The notes under the pieces were generated by a model. That model saw nothing but the letters and a program-made list of their open reading frames with translations, did no database searches and had not been told where the DNA came from. Below, piece after piece: positions 34,789-43,745 of a DNA stretch of 64,000 bases. Every line of letters begins with the position of its first letter. Positions within the stretch are counted from its first letter, which is position 1. The position numbers were made by a program, and so were the translations under genes. This DNA is from Sva-07 sp963717385 (lineage in GTDB: Bacteria > Actinomycetota > Acidimicrobiia > Acidimicrobiales > Ilumatobacteraceae). The stretch spans positions 296,280-360,279 of the forward strand of contig CAVQWE010000027.1 in NCBI GenBank assembly GCA_963717385.1, read 5' to 3'.

Positions 34789-36208
34789 GGGTCTGTCAGG
34801 AATTTTGTGGGTTGGTCGTGATCTGATGGGTGCAGCTGGATGGCTGCGCCGGGAGGGATCACTTCCATGGACAACACTGATGAGACTGTAGACGGCGGCT
34901 GGTTGCCGGCGACGCGAGGCGAGACCTTGCCCGATCTGGGTGACGTTGCTGAGCAGTTGGTCGCTCAGGCCCGGGCGGAGGGGGTGAATCTGACCGGCCC
35001 GGGCGGTGTGCTCACGGGGCTGATCCGCCGTGTCCTCGAGACGGGGTTGGAGGCCGAGATGACCGAGCATCTCGGCCACGAACCTCGAGGTCGTTCGGGG
35101 TCGGGGAATCATCGCAACGGCCGCTCGTCCAAGACGGTGACAACGGACATCGGCCAGGTCGACATTGCGGTCCCGCGGGATCGTGACGGCACCTTCGAAC
35201 CACAGACCGTCCCGAAGCACGCCCGCCGCCTGGAGGGGTTCAACGCGGCGGTGCTGTCGTTGTATGCGAAGGGGTTGACGACCGGGGAGATCCAAGCCCA
35301 CCTGGAGGAGATCTACGACACCTCGATCTCGCGCGACACGATCTCGAAGATCACTGACGCCGTCGTCGAGGAACTCACCGAATGGCAGACCCGTCCGCTC
35401 GAGCCGATCTATCCGGTGATCCTAATTGATGCGATCGTGGTGAAGATCCGTGACGGCGCCGTCGCGAACCGCCCGGTGTATGTGGCCATGGCGGTGAATC
35501 TGGATGGTCAGCGTGACGTGTTGGGCATGTGGGTCGGCCCCACCGGCGGCGAAGGCGCAAAGCAGTGGATGAACATGCTCACCGATCTCCGCAACCGCGG
35601 CGTGCTCGATGCGTGCATCGTCTGTTGCGACGGACTGCCCGGTTTGCCCGACGCAATCCGGGCGATCTGGCCACGCGCCGAGGTCCAAACCTGTGTCGTC
35701 CACCTCGTGCGAAACAGCCTGAGGTACGCGTCGAAGAAGCACTGGGGACAAATCACCAAACAGATGCGAGCGATCTACACCGCCCCCACCCTGGACGCGG
35801 CGACTGATCGCTTCGCCGACTTCGCTGCCGATTGGCGGGAGCAATACCCCGCGATGATCGCCAGCTGGGAGAGGGCGTGGGATGAGTTCGTGCCGTTCCT
35901 CGCGTTTCCGCCCGAGCTCCGCAAACTTGTGTATACGACCAACGCCATCGAGTCGCTCAACGCCCGGTTCCGACGGGCGACACGACAACGCGGTCACTTC
36001 CCGACCGAGCAGGCCGCGCTCAAGATTCTGTACTTGGCGATCCGGCAACGCGAGAACGGACGGGCGAACCCCACCGGGCAGATCTCCGGATGGAAGACTG
36101 TCCTCAATGCGCTCACCATCCACTACGGCGAGCGCCTCACCAACCCCGGGCAACCGGCAGATCAATGACAACCATCACGGCCCAACCCACAAAAAATCTG
36201 ACAGACCC
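34789..36208 (+). mobile_element. IS256-family insertion sequence
   Basis: The 1,420-bp element has imperfect terminal inverted repeats starting GGGTCTGTCAG at 34789 and ending CTGACAGACCC at 36208, with further matching through TTTTGTGGGTTGG. It encodes one transposase. No 8-9 bp target duplication is seen (left flank CTCCGGCC, right flank TAATGCCG). This fits a deletion or recombination after insertion and the loss of the protease gene's 5' end. Confidence 0.88.
34867..36168 (+). CDS. IS256 family transposase
   Basis: The 433-residue DDE transposase has the mutator-type catalytic residues: Asp in PVILIDAIVVKIRDG, Asp in IVCCDGLPGLPDAI and the Glu in TTNAIESLNARFRR, with GHFPTEQAALKILYLA at the end. 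It looks full-length, so the element may be active. GGGAGG precedes ATG 34867 by 9 bp. Confidence 0.93.
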   Translation: MDNTDETVDGGWLPATRGETLPDLGDVAEQLVAQARAEGVNLTGPGGVLTGLIRRVLETGLEAEMTEHLGHEPRGRSGSGNHRNGRSSKTVTTDIGQVDIAVPRDRDGTFEPQTVPKHARRLEGFNAAVLSLYAKGLTTGEIQAHLEEIYDTSISRDTISKITDAVVEELTEWQTRPLEPIYPVILIDAIVVKIRDGAVANRPVYVAMAVNLDGQRDVLGMWVGPTGGEGAKQWMNMLTDLRNRGVLDACIVCCDGLPGLPDAIRAIWPRAEVQTCVVHLVRNSLRYASKKHWGQITKQMRAIYTAPTLDAATDRFADFAADWREQYPAMIASWERAWDEFVPFLAFPPELRKLVYTTNAIESLNARFRRATRQRGHFPTEQAALKILYLAIRQRENGRANPTGQISGWKTVLNALTIHYGERLTNPGQPADQ

Positions 36209-36405
36209 TAATGCCGGGCGCCGCGGGCCGGCTTCGCCCGCCATGCAGCGCCGTCCGGATCGTTCTTGGTTGCGATTGCGGGCGTCCGACAATCATCCTT
36301 GGCCGATCGAGAGATCGGCTTTGGTGCGTCGCGACGTGGTGGCCTCATTGAGCAGTTTCGGGCGGTCGAACAGAAGTTGTCGACGAAGTGCAACGCTGAT
36401 GGGGC

Positions 36406-36912
36406 GTGGACGCTTTCAAGGATGTGACAGCTTCAACGGATCGCGCTGCTGTTGCATTCTCTGAGTTTGTGCGCACCGACGGTGAGCGGCTTCGTCGAGT
36501 CATGGCAGCTCAGCACGGGGTCGAAATCGGCGCCGATGCTGCGAACTCGGCGTTGGCGTGGGCGTGGGAGCACTGGGAGCGTGTCTCGGAGATGCACAAC
36601 GCCGGCGGTTACCTCTATCGAGTCGCACAGACCCATGCTCGACGAGATCGAGAACGCGGAAGACGGGTGTACTTCCCGCCGGAGACAGCGACCGGCCAAG
36701 AGGGCGACGTCGCGCTCGGAGATGAGTTGACTGCTGCGCTCCTTGAACTCACCGAGCAGCAACGCACTGCGGTATTGCTTGTTCACGCCTACGGCTGGAC
36801 ACCCAAGGAGCTGGCGGGGATCATCGGGTCAAGACCAGCCACTGTTCGTTCTCACCTCCGTCGGGGTCTTCGCCAACTCCGCAAGATCCTCACGGAAGGA
36901 AACGGCTCATGA
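36406..36912 (+). CDS. ECF-type RNA polymerase sigma factor
   Basis: The 168-residue protein has a short sigma region 2 (ANSALAWAWEHWERV, then GGYLYRVAQTHARRDRERGRR) and a clear region 4 (LLELTEQQRTAVLLVHAYGWTPKELAGIIGSRPATVRSHLRRGLRQLRK). It starts at GTG 36406 and overlaps the next gene by ATGA, so the pair is likely sigma and membrane-bound regulator. Confidence 0.82.
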   Translation: MDAFKDVTASTDRAAVAFSEFVRTDGERLRRVMAAQHGVEIGADAANSALAWAWEHWERVSEMHNAGGYLYRVAQTHARRDRERGRRVYFPPETATGQEGDVALGDELTAALLELTEQQRTAVLLVHAYGWTPKELAGIIGSRPATVRSHLRRGLRQLRKILTEGNGS

Positions 36913-37796
36913 GTACCTCACATCGCGCTGTCGAAGACCGCCTTGCCCGCTACCGGCAACCCCTCGACACGGCACTCGAACAACGACCCGCCCCGTCGGT
37001 GGCTACTCCGCGCCCGGCCCGTCCCGGCGAAGCAGACCTCGTTGGCCTTGACGACTTCGAAGCACTAGCACCCGCACGGTCCCATGCCTGGGCGAGGTAC
37101 GCAATGGCTGCAGCGTCCGTCGTCTTGCTTGTCGGCGCAGGACTGCTGGTCGTGAATCGCATCGACACATCGACGAGGGTGTCATCAGACGTTCTCGACG
37201 ACACCGCCCCAGTGGCCTGCCCTCCGCAGCCCGGCACCCCCGACGTCGGCAACCCCGCGCCCGAACTTGACTTCGACAACCCCCGATTCCTCGTTGCGCT
37301 GCCAACGGGCACGCCGCCACGCGTGCTCGCGGTTCGGGCACTCCTGAACCCTGTCGCCGGCGACCGGTGCCTCGCGTTCGACCCCGACACCATCGAAACC
37401 TCGCTCGATCAGTCCACCGAGACTGTGACGGCCAGAGTCACCGTCCCGTCCGCTGGGCGCGAGTTCGAAACTCAACTGATGATTGCTCAAGCGGCCGACG
37501 CGATCGGAGTCACTCAGATCAATGGCTTGACACAGTTCTCGATCGAGCAATCCGAGCCGAATGCCACCCTCAACCTCCTCGGCGACCTGCCATCAACGGC
37601 GACCGAGATCGAAGTCAGGTTTCGCCTCGGCAACGAGGTCGCCGACATCACAGTCCCGATCACGAGCGCGTCGTCGATTCCACTCACCGCCTCGAGCGGC
37701 TCGGTCGGACCCGAAGGCGACCTCGTCTGGGTCACTTTCGTAATCCGAGATGACACCGGCCTCGCACTCGACGCCGGCGGACGTCTCGTCCCCTGA
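36909..37796 (+). CDS. Membrane protein, probable anti-sigma factor
   Basis: The 295-residue protein has a cytoplasmic N-terminus of about 55 residues, one membrane helix (YAMAAASVVLLVGAGLLVV, about 64-82) and a large extracytoplasmic beta-rich domain with PATGTPPRVLAVRALL-like segments. It is translationally coupled to the sigma gene, the usual place for an anti-sigma factor. No zinc-binding anti-sigma motif was seen in the N-terminus. Confidence 0.65.
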   Translation: MSTSHRAVEDRLARYRQPLDTALEQRPAPSVATPRPARPGEADLVGLDDFEALAPARSHAWARYAMAAASVVLLVGAGLLVVNRIDTSTRVSSDVLDDTAPVACPPQPGTPDVGNPAPELDFDNPRFLVALPTGTPPRVLAVRALLNPVAGDRCLAFDPDTIETSLDQSTETVTARVTVPSAGREFETQLMIAQAADAIGVTQINGLTQFSIEQSEPNATLNLLGDLPSTATEIEVRFRLGNEVADITVPITSASSIPLTASSGSVGPEGDLVWVTFVIRDDTGLALDAGGRLVP

Positions 37797-38131
37797 CAAC
37801 GCAGAACTCCGCCACCGCGCAACCTCCCACGCCATCCACAACCCGAAGTGAGGTTGGCGGCAGGTCGAGAACAGCCGCACAGAACGCGCGCTCGGTAACC
37901 CGGTTCACATTGGAAACCCCGCGCCACACTCCGAAGCCTCTTTGTGTCAAGGGGTGATTCTTGAAGCGTCTGCGGGCGCGCCGATGGAAGCCTCTGGCGT
38001 TGCCGGAGGTGGCGTCGTAGGGTTGATTGTCGGGTCCGGGAGTGACCTATCCGAAGAGCCGGCCGTTCAGGATGTCGAGCCGGTCACGCTGGATTTCGTG
38101 TCGTTCCTGATTGTCCTCCCGGGCCCGTCGA
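37797..38131. other. Non-coding stretch before the IS110 transposase end
   Basis: These 335 bp hold no convincing gene. The part closest to the transposase probably belongs to the IS110 element, whose ends lack clear terminal inverted repeats, so the boundary cannot be placed. Confidence 0.4.
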
Positions 38132-39160
38132 TCACTGCTCGAGTCGACGAGCGTCAGCGACCATGGTCCGGTAGACGACGTTGGAGAGTTGGCGCTTCAA
38201 CGCGCGGATGGCTTCCTTGGTGTTCTTGCCCTCGGCGCGTTTGCGGTCGTAGTACTTGCGTCCCTCGCACGGGTAGCGAAGCTGCGTCACTGCTGCGGTG
38301 TGAATCGCCCAGTTCAGCTGCCGGTTGCCGCGCTGGTTCAGCCGGTGCCGCTTGTTCTGACCCGACGACGCCTCGATCGGGGCGGTCGCGTTGTAGCTCG
38401 CGAAGTGCGCAGCGGACGCGAAACGCGCAACGTCACCGGTCTGGCCGATGATCATCGCAGCGACCACCACACCGACACCGCGGATGTCGACCAACGACGT
38501 CCCGGATGCCGCGACCGCTGTGCGGAGTCGCTTCATCGACGCCTTCATCTGTGTCTCGTAGTGCTCGATGTCGGCGAGGGTCTCACGGGCAACGTCGAGG
38601 CGATGCTCGGTCATCTGTGTCGCGGGTTCGACCCGGTCGAGGATCTCGTTAGCCCTGGTCACCGTCATTTCCTTGGCCATCCCGCCTGGTTCGAGCTCCA
38701 TCAACAACGCATGCAGCCGACACGCCGCCCTGCTCTTCGAGCGGCCGAGATCGCGATGGCGTTTCACCAGCAGCTTCAACACTCGGGCGTGATCATCGAG
38801 CACCACCCGGCCGAGCGCCTCGTTGCGGAGCGCGGCGATCGCGACGGAGCGGGCGTCGTTCGGGTCATTCTTCTGTGCCTTGCCCGAACCCAACAGGCGG
38901 GTGCGGGTTGACAGCACCGGTGGGACGTCGACCACGATCTCGCCGGCAGCGACGAGCTGTTGGGCGAGGAGATAGCCGAGACCGCGGGCGGACTCGATGG
39001 CCCACACCCGATCCGGGAACGGTGCCGCCCAGCTGCGGAGCTGGTCGGTCTGTTTCGAACACGCTCGGACACGCAGTTCGTCGAGCACACACTCGGTGTT
39101 GTCGATCACGACGGCGGTGTGTGACGCCTTGTGCGGATCGATGCCAATCATCACAGTCAT
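38132..39160 (-). CDS. IS110 family transposase
   Basis: The 342-residue protein has the DEDD N-terminal domain (MIGIDPHKASHTAVV, then VWAIESARGLGYLLAQ and KNDPNDARSVA) and a C-terminal transposase domain with VDIRGVGVVVAAMIIGQTGD and the serine region IEASSGQNKRHRLNQRGNRQLN. IS110 elements insert with a guide RNA made from their non-coding end. The coding region looks intact. The ATG at 39160 is chosen over upstream non-conserved codons. Confidence 0.92.
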   Translation of the reverse strand: MTVMIGIDPHKASHTAVVIDNTECVLDELRVRACSKQTDQLRSWAAPFPDRVWAIESARGLGYLLAQQLVAAGEIVVDVPPVLSTRTRLLGSGKAQKNDPNDARSVAIAALRNEALGRVVLDDHARVLKLLVKRHRDLGRSKSRAACRLHALLMELEPGGMAKEMTVTRANEILDRVEPATQMTEHRLDVARETLADIEHYETQMKASMKRLRTAVAASGTSLVDIRGVGVVVAAMIIGQTGDVARFASAAHFASYNATAPIEASSGQNKRHRLNQRGNRQLNWAIHTAAVTQLRYPCEGRKYYDRKRAEGKNTKEAIRALKRQLSNVVYRTMVADARRLEQ

Positions 39161-39527
39161 CTGAAGATGCCTTCCTCTCGGTGGTGGGAACCGAGGCAGG
39201 CACTCCTGATTCGTGGTTGTCGGGCTCGCGCCTCTTTCGAGCCACACCTCGGGTCAGAACACCGGTCGGCAGACCATTCGTAATGAGGTCAACCCGCAGG
39301 CAGACAGGCCCTAAATGGAGCCATGCCGACCGGCGCTCTGAACGCTACGACAACCGCCGCAACGCCCTTCCATCATCAATCAGGCCCTGATGCGGTGCCC
39401 GATATTCGCGCCGACGCGACGGCCTCAGACCCGTCCTGGATCCGGCATCGGAGAGTGGGGCGAAGATGCTTGGCTCGTTGTGCTGGCGGTTCCGATAATG
39501 CTCACGACCGATTCGCCAGGAGCCGTT
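39161..39527. other. Non-coding stretch upstream of the IS110 transposase
   Basis: These 367 bp contain no convincing gene. The side next to the transposase start includes a small inverted repeat (CTCGGTGGTGGGAACCGAG near 39177-39195). By analogy with other IS110 elements it may hold the non-coding end that produces the guide RNA, but no guide loops were identified. Confidence 0.35.
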
Positions 39528-40286
39528 TCAGTCGAGTGTGTCGGCTTCGGTAACTGGTTGAGTTGGGTAGCTGTGGCCGTCAATCAGTTGACGCGATCCC
39601 AGCGGCGATTCGAGCGTCACAGTGACCGGGTGCCACGGGTTCGACGGGCACGTGGCATCGCCTTCGACGGGCGCAACGAGCGCCAGAATCGTCACCGACT
39701 CGGCCGTCTCAGTGACCCGGAGAACGACCTCACGATCAACTGGGGCTTGTCCACTTGCGCAGTTCACTTCGTTGATCAAGAGCGACAACTCGATGTCCTC
39801 TGCCCGTGGCGGCAGTTCAGGACTCGTGGCAACCGTTGCCGGACCGAATCCTGGCGCATCCAACTCGATCCGACAGCCACCCCAGCCTCTCGGGGACCAG
39901 TCTCCATCTTGTCGCACCATCTGCACGTACAACCATGACGGTTCGTCCGCGGCTTGCTGTTCGCCCAGCAGCACCAACTCATCGTCGGAGCGCAACGCGA
40001 TCGACCACTCGACATCGCCGGCGAACTCGACTGCTTCCACACCGGTTGGTCCGTTGATCAACTCATCAAGGCCGGCCTGCGCGTCAGCGTCGAGCAGCGG
40101 GAACTCGTCAGGATCAGGCGGGACCGCGTCGAACGTCACCGGACCACAGGTGGCCTTCAGCAAGCTGCCGATATCAGACGTGGCAGGATCGGATTTGGCC
40201 GGATCGGAGCCGCAAGCGGAAGCACCAGCGACGAGCGCCGCCGCCAGCACCATCATCACCCGAGAGCCTCGCTCGTGCACGCCCAT
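39528..40286 (-). CDS. Putative lipoprotein
   Basis: The 252-residue protein has a lipoprotein signal MMVLAAALVAGASACGSDP, with the lipobox Cys near residue 26, then a Cys-containing beta-rich domain (LYVQMVRQDGDWSPRGWGGCRIEL, and INEVNCASG). Function unknown. ATG 40286 gives the standard signal peptide; upstream codons are not conserved in style. Confidence 0.65.
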   Translation of the reverse strand: MGVHERGSRVMMVLAAALVAGASACGSDPAKSDPATSDIGSLLKATCGPVTFDAVPPDPDEFPLLDADAQAGLDELINGPTGVEAVEFAGDVEWSIALRSDDELVLLGEQQAADEPSWLYVQMVRQDGDWSPRGWGGCRIELDAPGFGPATVATSPELPPRAEDIELSLLINEVNCASGQAPVDREVVLRVTETAESVTILALVAPVEGDATCPSNPWHPVTVTLESPLGSRQLIDGHSYPTQPVTEADTLD

Positions 40287-40550
40287 CACCCCAGCAACGC
40301 TAGAACACACGACCAGCGACGACCGCTCGCCCTCGCTCAGAACAACGACCGCAGAAGTCCCACCAAAGAGCGCATCACCGGCAATCTGATCGAGGTCGAG
40401 CGGGCCGAACCGCTGCATAACGAGCGCTCCGTAATCCGGCCGAACCCGATGAGCACGCGCCGCATCGCGGCCCAACTGCAGTGCCCGGTAATCGCTTCAC
40501 CGACCCGGAGTTTGGGAGCGTGCGGACGAGCGGTCTGGCAGGCTTGCCGG

Positions 40551-41264
40551 GTGGGACTGAAGTTGTTGCCGAAGGTCACGGTGCTCCACCTCGCTCAGGT
40601 GCGTCCTCCTGAAAGCCATCCGGCTGCGACATTCGGATCGTTGGTGCCGGTCTACGGGTTCGCCATCGGTCATCCGGACGGAACCATCTTGGTGGACACC
40701 GGTGTCGGGCACGGGAGCGCTGTCATCGATGAGCTGTACCAACCTGAACGAACCAAGCTTGACGAGTGCCTGTTGCGGCTTGGCATCGACATTGACAACG
40801 TGATCGCCGTCGTCAACAGCTACCTGCATTTCGACCACTGCGGCCAGAACCCGCTGCTGCACGGACATGAGACCCGCTTCTACTCGCAAGCCTCCGAAAT
40901 TGATGCTGTCAACGACGATCCCTACTACACCGTCGACGACTGGGCGATTGCGCCGACATCACAGCAACGGGTGGTCCGCGGCGATGAACAGATCGCCGAG
41001 GGGGTCTCGATCCTCGCGACCCCGGGGCACACCGCCGGGCACCAGTCGGTCCTCGTCGAAGGCGGCAGGCGACGAGTCGTCATCGGAGCGCAGGTTGTCT
41101 GGCACCACTCGGAGCTCACTGCCGAAGCGGCGAGCAGGGCGAACGTTGATCCCGATCCCGACTTGGAGCGGGCGGCGGTCGAGTCGATGAGGCGGCTGAA
41201 GGCGCTCGAACCCGAGATGATCCACCTGAGCCACTGCGACGCTTACCGACCGAGCGAGGTGTGA
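40551..41264 (+). CDS. Metallo-beta-lactamase fold protein, AHL-lactonase-like, altered metal motif
   Basis: The 237-residue protein has the lactonase-type layout: GFAIGHPDGTILVDTGVG, then VVNSYLHFDHCGQN, then ILATPGHTAGHQSVLV and HLSHCDAY. The family motif is HxHxDH; here the first His is Tyr (TAC in place of CAC), giving YLHFDH. The loss of one zinc ligand may reduce or change activity. The GTG at 40551 starts the conserved part (VGLKLLPKVTVLHL). Confidence 0.8.
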   Translation: MGLKLLPKVTVLHLAQVRPPESHPAATFGSLVPVYGFAIGHPDGTILVDTGVGHGSAVIDELYQPERTKLDECLLRLGIDIDNVIAVVNSYLHFDHCGQNPLLHGHETRFYSQASEIDAVNDDPYYTVDDWAIAPTSQQRVVRGDEQIAEGVSILATPGHTAGHQSVLVEGGRRRVVIGAQVVWHHSELTAEAASRANVDPDPDLERAAVESMRRLKALEPEMIHLSHCDAYRPSEV

Positions 41265-41442
41265 CGTCGCGTCTTTGGACGGTGGGTACGAGATGAGTCC
41301 GTCGAGGCGCTCGATAATCGGCACCCAATATTCCTTTCGCGAACGACAAGCTCGCGCCCCAGTGCGGCCCTTACGTGACACGAGATGATCCCGCCCGTCG
41401 ATCGGGTTGAATCTCTTGGAGAACTCCAATAGATTAGAGGAC

Positions 41443-42051
41443 ATGCCATCCGATCTGGTGTCACTTGCGGACGCGTCGAGCATCCTGGGGGTGTCGTCGG
41501 AGCGCGTCCGTCAGCTCGTCGTGGCCGGCGATCTGCCGGCGCAGCGGTTCGGAAACGCGTGGGCCGTCCCGATGGATGCAATCGTTGCTCGCCGGCACTC
41601 GGCTCGGTCTGGTGGCCGACCGCTGGGGGCTGTTCGGGCGTGGCGCGAGCTTGTTGATGGTGACATCGATCTGGGTCGGCCGGGTCGCTACCAGCGACGA
41701 GCAGAGGTCGTGCGCTGCGAGATGGGTGCGGCCGACTTCGAGTCACTTCCTGGTGCGGTGGGAGCGCTGATGGGTGGCGTTCGTGCGGCCATCGAGTTCG
41801 GGGCGTCGCTGATCGCCGCTGACGATCGCGATTTCTATCTCTCGCGCAGTGCGTTCGGTCGGTTGGATTCGCTCGTGGCAGCAGTTCCAGACCCGCTCGG
41901 CCGGATCCGTCTGCGAGTCGTCGATGACGACACGTGGGGGATCATCTCTGGCGGGGAGTTCGCTCCACGTGGTGCCGTCGCCCTCGACCTTCTGGACTCA
42001 TCTGATCCACGGCACTGGATTGCAGCCGAGGGCCTGGTTGCCGATGCCTGA
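41443..42051 (+). CDS. HTH protein, probable antitoxin of a nucleotidyltransferase pair
   Basis: The 202-residue protein has an N-terminal excisionase-type helix-turn-helix (SLADASSILGVSSERVRQLV, then DLPAQRFGNAWAVP), followed by a longer C-terminal region (AADDRDFYLSRSAFGRLDSLV). It overlaps the nucleotidyltransferase gene by eight bases. The layout matches toxin-antitoxin systems where an HTH antitoxin precedes an AbiEii-like nucleotidyltransferase. Confidence 0.6.
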   Translation: MPSDLVSLADASSILGVSSERVRQLVVAGDLPAQRFGNAWAVPMDAIVARRHSARSGGRPLGAVRAWRELVDGDIDLGRPGRYQRRAEVVRCEMGAADFESLPGAVGALMGGVRAAIEFGASLIAADDRDFYLSRSAFGRLDSLVAAVPDPLGRIRLRVVDDDTWGIISGGEFAPRGAVALDLLDSSDPRHWIAAEGLVADA

Positions 42052-42772
42052 CGACGTGGCGGTTCGACTTCCACCGCTCGCCGGTCGACAGCAGAAGTCG
42101 TGGCACGCCTTCATCGAGCTCACACCAAGACTCGGGGACCACTGCCTGCTTGTCGGCGGACAGATGGTCTTTCTGCTCGAGGTCGAACGAGGCTCACTTG
42201 ACACACGACCCACCGATGATGTCGACATCGTGGTCGATCTGCGGGTGGAACCGGCAGGCCTCGCCCGAGTTCATCAGACACTCATCGACGCAGGCTTCGG
42301 CCAAGTGCTCCCCAGCGCCGACGGCATCGCTCATCGCTACACGCGCGCCGGCGCGACGATCGATGTGCTGGCACCGGACCGGCTCGGAAGCCGAGCCCGT
42401 TTGGCGCTCGGCGGTGGCCGCACGATCGAGGCGCCCGGTGGCAGCCAGGCTCTCGTTCGCAGCAGTGCGGTCAAGGTCGAGCTCACCGACGGCTCGACGG
42501 CTCGGGTGCGTCGTCCAACCGTGGTCGGCGCACTCCTCGGCAAGGTCGCCGCGGTGACGCAGATCGTTGCCCAGACCTCGGCCGAACGAGCGAAGCACGT
42601 GCGAGATGTCGACTCACTTGCGCGCTTGCTCGGCCCGACGGATCGCGAACAGGCGCACCTCACCCGTAAGGAACGGTCTGTGCTCGAACGAATGGCCGAG
42701 TTGCCCGACCTCGGCGCGCTCGCGCAACGTTCGATCGTGTTGCTCACGGGCCCGCCCGCCCACTCCGACTGA
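42044..42772 (+). CDS. Nucleotidyltransferase, AbiEii-like toxin candidate
   Basis: The 242-residue protein has a nucleotidyltransferase motif: LLVGGQMVFLLEVERG, then TDDVDIVVDLRV with the metal-binding Asp residues. This is the pattern of AbiEii/AbiGii and MenT-like proteins, several of which modify tRNA. The start at ATG 42044 overlaps the HTH gene's stop. Activity is inferred from family only. Confidence 0.65.
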   Translation: MPDDVAVRLPPLAGRQQKSWHAFIELTPRLGDHCLLVGGQMVFLLEVERGSLDTRPTDDVDIVVDLRVEPAGLARVHQTLIDAGFGQVLPSADGIAHRYTRAGATIDVLAPDRLGSRARLALGGGRTIEAPGGSQALVRSSAVKVELTDGSTARVRRPTVVGALLGKVAAVTQIVAQTSAERAKHVRDVDSLARLLGPTDREQAHLTRKERSVLERMAELPDLGALAQRSIVLLTGPPAHSD

Positions 42773-43048
42773 TGCTGTTCGGCGTGCCGCCAGACACCTT
42801 GCAGCTGACGGCGTGAAGTTCCTCATCTCCAGCGACGACCGGATTCGGGTGCGTCTCCTCCCGCCGCTGCACGACGATCGAGGGGCCGTCGGCGGGATCC
42901 GGTGACGCTGATTTGGGTAGCGTTTGGGTAGCAAACGCCGCAGAACTACCCGGATTTCACGTCACTCGGCGCACGACCGGACACCGCAAACCCATTGTCC
43001 ACGGGCTTTCACGGATTAGCCGACACGCGCCGGACGGGCACGGGACGA
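42773..43048. other. Integrase-free right end of the island
   Basis: Between the nucleotidyltransferase and attR there is no complete gene. A short frame (VKFLISSDDRIRVRLLPPLH) may be a remnant. TTTGGGTAGC occurs twice 11 bp apart (42912-42921 and 42923-42932), with an inverted ACTACCC just after. In related integrated elements such repeats lie between the integrase gene and the attachment site, where arm-binding occurs. Confidence 0.4.
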
Positions 43049-43150
43049 TTCCTAAACCGTGTGTCGCAGGTTCGATCCCTGCCAGGGGCGCCAGCCGAGG
43101 AGCGATTATGCAGTTGCCCGATCGCATCTCGAGGCCGCACAGTTCGCCGG
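43049..43150 (+). other. attR, right direct repeat of the island
   Basis: The second copy of the 102-bp repeat holds only the 3' half of the tRNA-Arg (TTCCTAAACC onward, through CCA), without the 5' half, so it is not a functional tRNA. It differs from attL at one base (T at 43107). It marks the right limit of the island. Confidence 0.88.
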
Positions 43151-43209
43151 CGATGCAGCGCGTTGGCGTGCTCCTTGCTCCGGGATTATCGCTCGGGCGC
43201 GATGGGTGC

Positions 43210-43659
43210 TCATCTACGGCGCTCTTGCGAAGCAGTGAGCCTCGGTGATGGTGTGGCGGGTGCCGAAGGGGTTCGCAAGAGCCGTATCTGGGTGATGGCG
43301 AACGTTCCGACGATGGCCGCGATGATTCCGATGATGACGGCACCGCTGCTCGAGTACCAGCCGGCGATGATGGTCGCGACCGACGCGGCGACCCAGCCGC
43401 CGTCGGCGATGCTGACTGCCGGCACCCATCGGCGGAGACCCTGCTCGTTCGAGCGCGAGAGCGCTATGACGGCGAGGGCGAACGCGACGAGGCCGGCACC
43501 GATGACACGCACCCAGCCCGAATGCGTGGTGTCGAGCCACTCGTCGACACGTTCACCAGCGACCAGTGCAGTCAGACCTGCGAGTCCTGATGTGGTGGCG
43601 TTGGCGGCGAGGACCAAGCGGAGTTTCGTGATCGGACCGGTGTTGGTGGAGAGTTCCAT
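43210..43659 (-). CDS. Small integral membrane protein
   Basis: The 149-residue protein has four membrane helices (LRLVLAANATTSGLAGLTALVAG; VRVIGAGLVAFALAVIAL; VAASVATIIAGWYS; AVIIGIIAAIVGTFAI). No function is known. It is divergent from the MmyB-like regulator and may be controlled by it. ATG 43659 gives the natural N-terminus (MELSTNTGPITKLRLV). Confidence 0.7.
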   Translation of the reverse strand: MELSTNTGPITKLRLVLAANATTSGLAGLTALVAGERVDEWLDTTHSGWVRVIGAGLVAFALAVIALSRSNEQGLRRWVPAVSIADGGWVAASVATIIAGWYSSSGAVIIGIIAAIVGTFAITQIRLLRTPSAPATPSPRLTASQERRR

Positions 43660-43745
43660 GAGTCGATCGTGACGACCAACCTGCCCACAATCCATGACGT
43701 CATGGGTCATGGCTCTGAGGCTGTGTCCTTCCTACTCTGGGCATC

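Larger units (their letters stand above)
32027..43150. mobile_element. Genomic island integrated at tRNA-Arg(CCT)
   Basis: The island spans about 11 kb between two 102-bp direct repeats. Its contents are accessory: two toxin-antitoxin pairs, two insertion sequences, an ECF sigma/membrane pair, lipoproteins and gene fragments. Parts, such as 33.2-34.6 kb, look lower in GC than the flanks. No tyrosine or serine integrase frame is present, so the element is probably an immobilised remnant. Confidence 0.8.

Noticed and set aside
34840..34866. Earlier start of the IS256 transposase
   Set aside because: ATG 34867 has GGGAGG at a proper distance; the longer frame lacks one.
43049..43093. Second tRNA-Arg gene
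   Set aside because: Only the 3' half is present, without acceptor 5' strand, D-arm or full anticodon stem; it is attR.
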